Position numbers and translations under genes: made by a program. The notes beneath the pieces were generated by a model. It worked only from the letters and a program-made list of their open reading frames with translations. It made no database searches and was not told the origin of the DNA. A stretch of DNA of 33,786 nucleotides, from IMG/VR virus record IMGVR_UViG_3300003690_001752, positions 1 through 33,786 of that record; one strand, written 5' to 3'. This document shows, in pieces, positions 21,632 through 31,600 of the stretch; within the stretch, counting starts at the first letter, position 1; every line of letters starts with the position of its first letter. This stretch comes from a virus.

Positions 21632-23316
21632 GCGAGATAACCCGCAAGCGTCTCGCCCGCGGGACGAAGCTGATGCCTGAGCACGGCTTCGGGGCTTTGA
21701 GTTCGGCGGCGACGCAGCTCGGGGCGCAAATATCGGCGGACAATCTCGCCGACCCGCAGGGCTCGTTTCGCATCAACCTGCAGACGCCGGCGCTCGGCGG
21801 GTCGCTCTTTCTGAACACGGGGAACAAGGGCGAGCGGGGTCACCTGATGATCCCCTTCGTCCTTCCGCCCCCACAACAGGAGTTCTCGACGACGGGCCAG
21901 CAGGACACGGGCGACCCGTCATACATCCTCGACGAGATTCAAGTGTCGTTCGATCAACGGGCCGAGCCCTGCGCCATCATGGATCCGACCGCGGTCGGCG
22001 GCGGGCTGATGAACTTCGCCCAGGTCACGGACGCATACGATATTCGCCTGTCGATCAAGGAAAAGGAGATGCAGGTCTTCGCCGGATCGACGACGCCGAC
22101 GGTCCCGACGAACGAGGTCGCTGCGCTCGACATTCCGCCCGGGTTCTTCTCCGGGGCGAATGCTCGGGTGAACCCCGCCATCATCGGAGACCTTGAGGTC
22201 GCGCTGAATCCGTACCGGACATATGTCGTGTACGTCGAAGCCTCGTCGATGGCGCTGTCGGCGATCGACCTGGCGATGGTCTCGCTTGTGATCTCGCTCC
22301 GCTTCAAGACGAAGCTCAAGCAGCGGACGACCAGCTCGAACCAGATCCAGAACCTGCCGACGAAGCATAACGGGGCGCGCACGGCGGCGAGCGTGACGAT
22401 CCAGACGCCGGCGGTCGGGTCGCTCGTCCTAGCGGTCGCCCCGGCGGGGCTGCAGACGAACATCGAGACCGTCGACGGCGTCTTCTTGAATCGCCTGCGG
22501 GGCGGATACGGGAAGAACTGCGACGTCCCGCCCTCGCAGAATCTTCTGGTCGATAGCTGTTACGAGGTCATCGCGGTCAACCTGTTCGGGTTCTCGCAGG
22601 CGATCACGACGGCGAACATTGCGGATCTCCCATACGTCGGGGGCGCTCCGTATACGGGTGACACGATCGACCGGCGCATCATTCCGATCGTGTACCCGCT
22701 GACGATCCATCACGTCATCGCGGTGCAGTCTTGGGCGACGACGCCGTCGACGGGCAATCTGATCCCGAGCTCGGCGAACCTGATCCACGAGGTCGGCGTC
22801 GGCCTGGCGACGGGCCATCGGTCTGACGCGTACCGATACCAGCAGGTCGCCTATCATTCGTGGAACGAGACGTTGGCCGGGTCAGCAGCTCGGCGCTTGG
22901 ATCAGATCAAGGAACGAAGCGGCGGGAACATGGCGGGCAATCAGGACATCGCCGACATGCAGATGTTCCAGGTCCCTATCGTCAACGATGCCGGGGCCGG
23001 GGCGACGCGTGTCGGGGTCGGCTATCCGACGGCGTCGGCTACGACCGGGACGCCGGTCTTCTGCGGTCAGGGGATCACGGAGCTGGACGCCCGGTCGACC
23101 ATCGCTCAGGGATTCCCGGCCGGCGATGTCGCCCCCGTTACGAAGGGGGCCGAACAGTGGATCGAGGTCCGCTGGAAGTTCGGCGACAACGTCAACGGTC
23201 TCGGGTCTGGTGCGACGTACCCGTCCGGGACGGTCTTTGTCGGATACGGCGGATTCTGGGTGTACCTGATCTGCGAGAAGAATCTATCCCAGCCAGGCAG
23301 CGGAGGGATCTTGTAA
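21628..23316 (+). CDS. Large beta-rich virion/appendage protein (562 aa)
   Basis: It begins with TTG (MSEITRKRLARGTKLMPEHGF), overlapping the previous stop. It is rich in Gly, Thr and aromatic turns: PSYILDEIQVSFDQ, TYVVYVEASSMALSAIDLAMVSLVISLRFKT, and a C-terminal GTVFVGYGGFWVYLICEKN. Two similar-sized beta sections are separated by a basic linker near residue 225 (KTKLKQRTTSSNQ). No enzyme signature is visible. Position and composition suggest a tail fibre or receptor-binding structure shared with the 270-residue neighbour, which is inference. Confidence 0.68.
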   Translation: MSEITRKRLARGTKLMPEHGFGALSSAATQLGAQISADNLADPQGSFRINLQTPALGGSLFLNTGNKGERGHLMIPFVLPPPQQEFSTTGQQDTGDPSYILDEIQVSFDQRAEPCAIMDPTAVGGGLMNFAQVTDAYDIRLSIKEKEMQVFAGSTTPTVPTNEVAALDIPPGFFSGANARVNPAIIGDLEVALNPYRTYVVYVEASSMALSAIDLAMVSLVISLRFKTKLKQRTTSSNQIQNLPTKHNGARTAASVTIQTPAVGSLVLAVAPAGLQTNIETVDGVFLNRLRGGYGKNCDVPPSQNLLVDSCYEVIAVNLFGFSQAITTANIADLPYVGGAPYTGDTIDRRIIPIVYPLTIHHVIAVQSWATTPSTGNLIPSSANLIHEVGVGLATGHRSDAYRYQQVAYHSWNETLAGSAARRLDQIKERSGGNMAGNQDIADMQMFQVPIVNDAGAGATRVGVGYPTASATTGTPVFCGQGITELDARSTIAQGFPAGDVAPVTKGAEQWIEVRWKFGDNVNGLGSGATYPSGTVFVGYGGFWVYLICEKNLSQPGSGGIL

Positions 23317-23924
23317 TGGCGCTGGAATTTGAAGGACTAGCCGGTCTCGAGCGGCAATTCGCGGAGACCGAAGCTCGCAAGCGCGCAGCGTTGAAGCTCA
23401 AGGAATCACTGCCGGGGGCGATCCGCGCCCAGACTGCAGAGCAGCGCGGCCTGTATACGAAGGGGGCCGAAGCGAGCAGTCGATCCGTCCGAGGACAGGC
23501 CGCTCGGGCGCTGGCCGGGGCGCTCGCCCAGTCCGGGACCATCGGCGGGGCGGGGTTCGCCCAAGGTCGGCAGACGGCCATCGAGACCGGCGAGGCCATC
23601 GGGAAGATAGACGCCGGCTTAGCCTCCGACCTGGCGACTCTGTCCGGATCTCGTCAGGAAGCGATCGAGGCCGAGATTGCCGCCCTTGAGTTCGCGGCCG
23701 AAATACAGACGCCCGAGGAAGAAGCACGAGACCTGATCGCCGCGTATCGCCCGGAGATCCAGAGGATAATCAACAGGCACAAGGGACTCGACGACGACGA
23801 GGCGGCGATGGCGACGGAGATCCTCGACCTGATGCAGCAAGAGCCGAATCCGATCGCTCGTCAGTGGCTGGAGAACGAAGCGTATGGGGTCATGGACACC
23901 GGTCCCCACGCGAGGGATGTCTGA
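23316..23924 (+). CDS. Ala-rich helical internal/ejection protein candidate (202 aa)
   Basis: Nearly all predicted helix, it has FEGLAGLERQFAETEARKRAALKLKESL at the start, an Ala/Gly-rich middle (QAARALAGALAQSGTIGGAGF) that could contact a membrane, and long helices EAEIAALEFAAEIQTPEEEA and beyond. Small helical proteins placed before very large ones are typical of podovirus internal virion (ejection) proteins such as T7 gp14. The ATG overlaps the previous stop by one base (TAATG). The frame is open far upstream, but only as the neighbour out of frame. Confidence 0.68.
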   Translation: MALEFEGLAGLERQFAETEARKRAALKLKESLPGAIRAQTAEQRGLYTKGAEASSRSVRGQAARALAGALAQSGTIGGAGFAQGRQTAIETGEAIGKIDAGLASDLATLSGSRQEAIEAEIAALEFAAEIQTPEEEARDLIAAYRPEIQRIINRHKGLDDDEAAMATEILDLMQQEPNPIARQWLENEAYGVMDTGPHARDV

Positions 23925-23925
23925 G

Positions 23926-25656
23926 ATGGCAAGGATCCTGCCGAGTGGCGCGGCGTTCCGCCGACGTATCGTTCAGCCTGCGCCGATTCAGGTCGGTCCT
24001 GTGCCGAGGACTGGACCCAAGGAGCTGCTCGAGGGTCTGCAGTTCATCGAAGCCCTGGCCGGGTCCAAGGTTCTCGGGGCTGTCCTCGCGGGTCTCGGCT
24101 ATGTCGGCGAACAGGCTGTCGCCGGCGTCCGTGGTTTGCTCGACGAGCCCGATCTTGACGAAGCGGCGGAGGCGCTGGCGGCGAAGGGCGTCAGCCTTGA
24201 GGACCTGCAGGCGTCCATCCCGCAGGACATGGCGGCGGCCCCTGGCGTCGACGCTGCGCATTCTGCGCTTCTTCCTGGGGGCATTGTCGGCGTACCAGAC
24301 TTGGCCGACGAGTACGTCGTCGAGTCTCGTCAGCTGCTGCAGTCTGGAATGACGCCCGCCGACGTGGCGCAGCACTTTCAGTATCGGGGCGACGTCCCGA
24401 CCGAACTGGTCCCGGAGATTCTGGCGAAGGCTCGACCAGAGCCGACGGAGCGAGACGCCATTCAGTCTCAGGTCGTGGAGCGGGTCGCTAAATTCCTTCA
24501 AGGCGGCGGGGCAAAGGCCGACGCCATTGCGACTATGGTCGACCGGGGCGCAACCCCTGACGAAGCCCGGCAGATCGTGCAGTCGGCTATGGCGCAGATC
24601 GCCGAGACGCCCGAGCCTGTCAGACCGCCGCATCAGGCCGAGGTCATGGCGGCGCTGCAGCAAGGCGTCGACCCTGCGCAGATCCTCGACGCCCTGGTCA
24701 AGCGGGACATCGGCGACACGCCGGCGGACGTGCTGACGATGGCGGCCCGACGGGAAGAAGCGCAGTCGGTCATCGACGAAGCCCGGGGGGCGCTGGGTCC
24801 TGCTGCTTCGGTCGAGCTGATGGCGCGGGAGGACGAGGTCGCCGCCGTGCAGGTCGGCGGGTTCGGGGAGGCGCTAGCCCTGGCGGCATCGGCAGACACG
24901 CCTGAGAAGCGGACAGAGGCCGTCGCAATGGCGGAACGCCACGCACCCATGCGGACGATCCTCGACTATGTGTTCCCGGGGCCTGCAAAGCTCGCAGCGG
25001 CGAAGGCGGCCGAGGCGCTGATGCCAAGGGCCGAACGCATCCAGACGGCCGCAGATCTCGCAGAACTGCAGTCCAAGGCGGCCCGGCGCGAGGCGAAGAC
25101 ACAAGCCGAGGTGGTCCGGGCGGAACAGGCGAAGTCGCGAATCGAGCAGGGAGAGCGAAGGCTACAAATGCAGATCGACAAAGCGGCGGCCGAGGCCAAG
25201 ACCGCCGCCGATAGGCTGGCCGACCTCAAGGCGAAAACAGCAGCTCGAAAGGCGAGCACCAGAAAGATCAAAGAAGAACTCAAAGCGAAGAATAAGGGCG
25301 ACAGCATCGACGTAAAGACGCACGTCAAGAACCTTCTGTCGAGCGTCCAGCTTGAGAAGCGTTCGCTGAATTCAATGATCAGCTCGTTCAAGATTGCCGC
25401 TGCGTCGAACCGCGGACTTGCAGGGGCCAAGGAAGTTCCGAAGCGCCCGGCGGACGTGCTTCTCTCTGAATGGGCGCCGCGCCTCGCCGCCATGATGGAA
25501 CGCCGCGCAACTGCGGGAACAAAGGCGACCGAGCAGACAAACGAGGTCACTGCGGCTGAGGAAAAGCTGACCAAGTTGAACGCCAAAGAAAATAAGATCC
25601 AGAAGATACGCAACGAAAGCGGACTCAAGGCTTATCTGGACGGGGCGGACAAGTAG
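23926..25656 (+). CDS. Ala/Glu-rich helical internal virion protein candidate (576 aa)
   Basis: The N-terminal 70 residues include PKELLEGLQFIEALAGSKVLGAVLAGLGYVGEQAV, a hydrophobic helix pair. The middle is a run of short helical repeats with a Gly-[VAD]-[TDS]-Pro turn (QSGMTPADVAQHF, DRGATPDEARQIV, QQGVDPAQILDAL, KRDIGDTPADVLTM). The C-terminal 200 residues are a long Lys/Ala/Glu coiled coil. This fits an ejected internal core protein acting with the giant protein next to it. The start at 23926 has GAGGGA eight bases upstream. An ATG nine bases earlier (23917) would overlap the preceding gene. No catalytic domain is recognised. Confidence 0.7.
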   Translation: MARILPSGAAFRRRIVQPAPIQVGPVPRTGPKELLEGLQFIEALAGSKVLGAVLAGLGYVGEQAVAGVRGLLDEPDLDEAAEALAAKGVSLEDLQASIPQDMAAAPGVDAAHSALLPGGIVGVPDLADEYVVESRQLLQSGMTPADVAQHFQYRGDVPTELVPEILAKARPEPTERDAIQSQVVERVAKFLQGGGAKADAIATMVDRGATPDEARQIVQSAMAQIAETPEPVRPPHQAEVMAALQQGVDPAQILDALVKRDIGDTPADVLTMAARREEAQSVIDEARGALGPAASVELMAREDEVAAVQVGGFGEALALAASADTPEKRTEAVAMAERHAPMRTILDYVFPGPAKLAAAKAAEALMPRAERIQTAADLAELQSKAARREAKTQAEVVRAEQAKSRIEQGERRLQMQIDKAAAEAKTAADRLADLKAKTAARKASTRKIKEELKAKNKGDSIDVKTHVKNLLSSVQLEKRSLNSMISSFKIAAASNRGLAGAKEVPKRPADVLLSEWAPRLAAMMERRATAGTKATEQTNEVTAAEEKLTKLNAKENKIQKIRNESGLKAYLDGADK

Positions 25657-25659
25657 CCG

Positions 25660-28600
25660 ATGGCGTCCTATGAGGACATAACGGATCCCCTGGAGGGCGG
25701 GCTGTCGGTCGAGCCCGACCCGGATCCCCTGGCGTCGGAACCCCTAGCGTCGGAACCCGAGCCGCTGATGTCGGAGGCGGAACCCGAGCCGCTGATGTCC
25801 GTCCCAGAACCCGAGCCCGTTGTCATCGGGGCCGGGGAGGAAGAACCTACCGTCGCCCTCGAGGCGCGACCCCCGGATCCCGTCGACGTTTCACGCCTTC
25901 CCTGGTGGAGCCTGCCGACCACTGGGGAGGATCTGGTCTTTGTCGAGTCCGTCGGAGGCGGTCTCCGCACGATCAGGCCGACCGGGCCGCGCATCGACCC
26001 GAGGATCGACATCGCCGAGGTCCCTGATTCGGTGCGCCCTATGCTGCATTCCTTGCGATACAAGCGGCGCGCAGATGCAGCGATCAAGAGCATCCGAGGA
26101 ATGCAGAACGCCGGCGAGGACTTCGACCAGCTCAAGGCGGAAAGGCCGGAAGTGTTCCGGGTTACGATGGACTCGATCACGGATCACGTCACCGAGACGG
26201 TCAGCAAGACGAAGCCCGTCGAGATCGTTCGCCGCCTGGTCTCTCTGAACGCGAACGCCCGCGGGGCGCTTTGGGGCGTAGCGAAGGCCGGCGGCGCTGC
26301 TCTCGAGGACCTCATCGGTCCGTTGGTCATGCCTGAGACCCTGGTCGGAGACCCGGACGAGCGGGCCTTCGAGTCCGCCATCGGGGAAGCCTACGGAATG
26401 ACCGAGGCCGATCTGGAGAAGATGGTCGCGCAGTCTGAGGAACTGGGCGGATATGGTCGGCTCGAGAACTGGAGGCGTGACGTCGACGAGAACGTCATGG
26501 GAATGGTCGGCCTCGTCGAGTTCGCGATGGGCCAGGCTAAAGAAGATGTCTTGATGCACGGCGACCTCGTCGACCTGTTCAAGTCTCAATTCCAGTCGGG
26601 ATCGCAGTTTACTGAGAAGTTCGTCGGCGGAATGATCGGCGGGTCTGCGGCGCTTGTTCGTCATCTTCCGACTGCGCTGGCGAATCGTCCCATGACGACG
26701 ATGATGATGATCCTTCCGATTCTCAAGGCGGTCAGGGCCCGGGGAATGGTCCCCGATCGTCTCGGGAACATCATCAACGCGACTGATGAGTTCGCCACGA
26801 TGCAAACCCGAGACATGGCGACGACGGTCAAGCTGGTCCCCTATATTGCGACTCGGGCGCTGCGAGACGTCCTGATCTCGGGGAAGCTCAAGACGAGCCT
26901 GCGGGGCGTTCCGGGGGAGGTCGGCCGATCTGCGCGTCGATCCTTGGCCGAGGTCGAAGGCGCATTATCTGCGGGCGAGGCGACGACCGTCCTACCCGCC
27001 GAATGGGGAGCGGCGCTTCAACGCTGGATCACGTCGAAGCGTTATCAGGACGACATGACGGTCCAGCAGATCGCCGACCTGGTCGACGTGGATCCTGGGG
27101 CAGCCCGTGCGGAGATCGAAGCGATAGCGGGGGAGCTGGCCCGAGCTACGGAGCGGGGCGACCTCACGGCGGAAGCCTTCATGGTTCCTCCAGAGGCGAT
27201 GCGCGTTCGGTCCCTGGACGAGCTGCGGGGCGAGTTGCCCGGGGCGGCGAAGGCGGCGGTCCCCGAGGCGGCGGCGGGCGAGGTCTTTCTGCATGGAACG
27301 TCTAAACGTTTCGGATCTTTTCAGCCGCAGCGTGAAGGTCATGGGCTGTTTTATCTATCACCCCCGAGTCGCAGCCCTGGGCGGAAGACGCAGGCCGAAC
27401 ACATCGCCGGAGGACCATTCGGCGGCGAGCTTGCAGAGGTCTACATCGACAGAAGCAGGGTCAAGGAGTTCAACCCGATCGACGACCCGATTGCCGCTGA
27501 CATTGTTCGGACAGTTATCGCAGAAGTGAATCCGCCTGAAATCGTTGCGAAGCGGGCCCTCGGAGACCTGATCCCCTATCAATGGGCCCACCGGATCAAA
27601 GAACTAGCGGACAAGCACGGCTATAACGTTTTCGAGTTCGACGAGGCGTCAGTCCAGGGAAAAAGCATAGCGGTAAGCGACCCCACACTTCTAACGATAA
27701 AAGGATGGCGAGATCCTCCATTCGACAAACCGACCCCTGCTGTCGGGGCGGCGAAGGCGGCGGTCCCCGAGGCGGCGGCGGCGGTCCCTGAGGCGGCGGT
27801 CGAGATACTGACGCCCCGAGAGCGCAACGTCATGCGGGAGACCTTTTCGGTCGCCCCCGACGATCCGCGCTTCGACAAGGGGAAGCCGATCGCCGGCATC
27901 CCTGAGAAGCGACAGCGCGACATCGTCCAGACATCGCTGTCGGAGGTCATCCCAGAAGGGGCGACGCTGTTCCACGAGACCGACGCAGCTTCGGCTCAGA
28001 AGATTCTCGCCCGCACGGAGGAAGGACCGCGCCGACATGGCGACGTATACGTCAGCGACGACATCGACCTCGCGCTCGGCCAGGGCGGGAAGGGCGTCGT
28101 CCTCGAGTTCGATCCCCGCCTGGTCAATGGGACCGTCGCCCCGAAGGCCGGGGTCATGTTCGTCGAAGGCGGCGGCCGGGAGTATGTCGTCAATACCTCG
28201 GTCCCCGGATCTGTCGTGTCGATCACGGTCCCGTCCGAGCGGGCGATTGCTTCGCTTCGCAAGGTCGAAGGCTTGGCCGACCTGTTCGACTTCGACGGGG
28301 CGCAAAGTGTCGAGCGAGGGATCCGAATCGAACGCAGGAAGCGCCGCGACGTTCCGCCGCCGCCGATCCATCCGCCCGCAGCCGCCGCCCCCGTAGCACC
28401 GGCGTCCGCCCTCGAGCGTTACCGCCACTTCCGCGACGAGATCCTCGAGTCGGCAATGCCGGGCGAGGAGATCAAACTGCTAGCGGCCGAACTGCGGGAC
28501 GAGCTCGCCCAGGCCGCACGCGCTCCGATGGATCCGCCTGACGTCGTCCCGTTCGAGCTTGGTATGGCGCACCTTGACGCCGTCATCCGGGGCGTCGACC

Positions 28601-31600
28601 CGTCGGCGTTCGGGCCTGCGTATCCGTCTATGGGATCGAAGGTCGTCATCGAACTGGAGTCGATGGTCGATCCGACGGGGAAGATTCACCCGATGGGGAT
28701 CTCGACCGATACGGCAGCGATGATGACGCTGATGGAGGACCAGCCGGCGCTCGTCGAAGCTGCTCGCCCCATGATGCTGCTGACGGAGGACCAGATAGCG
28801 AAGGCCCGACAGGCGGGCATCATGGACGACGTCGACGCCCTGCGAGACCTGGCGAGCGTAGCGACCGATCCGCCGATGTCTCCGTCCATCCTGCAGGACG
28901 TTCAGGCGCTATCAGAAGCGCAGCCGATCGATGTAAAGCCCCGGGAGATGGTCCCCGACTTGTCTGCGCCGATCTTCGCCGACCTGCTCGACCCAGTGCT
29001 GGACTACATCCAAGAAGCCTACCCGACGGCGGCGGCGATTCCCGATGTCCCCTATGAAGGCGTCCGACTGCTGCAGGAGTTTCAGACAGCATCGCAGGGG
29101 GCGCAGCTCACGAGAAGCCGGGCGGCGACAATCCTGACCAATTCCCTGCTCGACAAGTCGGCGCAGCATCTTCGAGATCCGAAGCATCGAAGCCGTGTCG
29201 CAAAGCGGATCGCTGCAGGGCGCCCGGGGGTTACCGTGCGGGGCGTCGAGTTCAAGCTGAAGGAGCTGGCCGAATCGACGCTGCTCGACGACGCCATCGA
29301 TTATCGCCTGACCATTGAAGGGGAGTCGGTCTCGTTCCTCGACGAAGCGTTCGCAGCCTTCGACGACCTCCCCGGGAAGGAGCGCCGACGCGTCAAGGCG
29401 GACACGCTGCGCCAGGTCGGGACGGTCATCGCCGCCGATGTCGAGGCGCACAAGATCAAAGCCGCAATGATGAACGAGGTACGCCGCGGGCAGGAACTCG
29501 GTCCAGTCGGAAAGCCCGGGATCTTCGCGGCGAATCTTGTCGAGTCGGTTCTAGTCAAGGGAGAAGCGCCGCCGCAGTTGCCGTCTCGCTTCAATCCGAG
29601 GGACATCGCCGGGCATATCCGCGTCGACGCCGACAAGCTGATCCCGAACCTCGTCAAGAAGCTCGACATCGAGCCGACGATGGCCCGAGACATGCTGCTA
29701 GACTTCGCCGACGAATATCAGTTCGGCTATACGGCCCCGCGTCCCGAGCTGACTCGCAAACTTCCGAAGTCGTCGATCGCAATGGGCGAGGCCGCCTATC
29801 AGCGTGGGGCCCTGATCGCCGAAGGAGACCTGGCGCCCATCGTCAGGGCGGTCGGGAAGGGATACGAGGAGACGGTCGGGTGGGGACTGCAGGCGACCTC
29901 GTTCAGAGAGTCGGCGGTCAAATTGTGGCGCAAGCTGTCGGGCGTCATAAAGGGATCTCTGACCGTCAACAATCTCCCGGCTCACAAGAACAACTGGTTG
30001 GCGAACGTCGGAATGGTCGGGCTGGTCAGAGGGAAGACGCCCTTCGGCGTGGTCGCAGACCTCAAGGCGTCCGGGTCGTTGTGGAAGCAGTACCGCGAAG
30101 GGAAGTTGACGGACCCGGAACTTATTGCCGACTTCCGAGCCATCGAGCAGTCGGGACTTCTGGACACGTCGCTAGTCGACTTCGAGCTGGCCGGCCTGGA
30201 CCCAAGCGAAACGCCGGGACCGCTCAAGGCGTTCGAGCAGAAGGTATCCGCGCCGGCGTACAAGTTCGGGGACAATATCTTCAAGCTCGACGAGGCGCTC
30301 CGAAACATGCGGATCCTTCGTGAGATCGACCGAACGCTCGCCCCGGGCGAATGGATGCGCCTCGAGCTCGACGGTAAGCGGGTCACTTGGCTGACGAAGG
30401 ACGAGGCGGGTCAGTGGATGCAGACGACCACGCAGCCCAAGCGCAGCCCGGGATCGAACCTCCACATCATGAAGGGACCCGACGCTGCAAAGTATTGGAA
30501 GGAGGTCACGCCGCGGCAGGTCGACAGACTGTTTGCGACGGCCGCAGGAAAGACGGCTAAGGCTAAATTCTTCGACTATTCGGACGTTCCGATCTGGCTG
30601 GAATACCTGCGATCCAGTGGAGCGGGCGGCATCGTCTCGCCCTTCCTGACGTGGTCATGGAAATCCTTGGACATTCCCGGGATCAAGCGCGGACTTCTGA
30701 CAGAGGTCGCGACTGGCGACTTTGCCGTCGCCCCGTTGACGAATTCCTCCGTCGTGAATGGTCAGGCGATGGCGGCCGCCGTCGCGGTAAGCCTTCGGCG
30801 GGCGGCGCTGATGGGCGGACTTCGTTCTTCTCTGCTGACTGACGATCCGACGCAACTGCGCGAGGCGCTCACCTGGCTACCCTCCGACCAGAAAACGATG
30901 TTGGTCGAGGAAGGAACAAACCCGGGGTATCTGCGAGTCATGAACCTGAGAGGTCCGAACTTCACGGGAACGTCGGACACGCTGTTCCGTCTCGGGCTGG
31001 CGGCATATTACAAGGCGGCGCAGCAGCTCGATCCTGACTGGTCGGACGACCGCCTGTTCCCGCTCGACGCATCACGGGCCGAGATCCTCGACGTCGACGC
31101 CATCATCAAGAAGCGAAAGGTCACGCCAGAGGCGGCGCGGGACATCGTCAGGCGTCGAAAGATCGCCCTAAAACTCAAGGGTGGGGCCATCGCTTCGGCC
31201 CAGGACGTTCTTAATCTGGCGGGGATGGCCGGTTCCCCATTCATGGACGCGCTAGCCTCCTACCGGGAGACGGACTTCAAGGGTCAGGAGGTCACTGCGG
31301 CGAGGATGTTTTCGGAGTTCTCGACGATGCTGGTCGGCGGAACTCCTGCGACGGCTACATCGATCATGATGGCGATGAGAGACGAGACGACGCCCTGGTC
31401 GACGCGGCGTTACGCCATCAAGGCCGACACTCGACTGACCGAGGACTTTGCGCGATGGGCGACGCGTCGCCTTTTGGGCTGGGGCTGGCGCGATGTCAAC
31501 GGGATCGAAGCGAAGAAGAAATGGGCGGACAAGATCGAGAAGGCGCTGAAAGGATCCCTGACGAGGGACCTCGAGGATCGCGTCAAGCGTCGAGAGTCCG

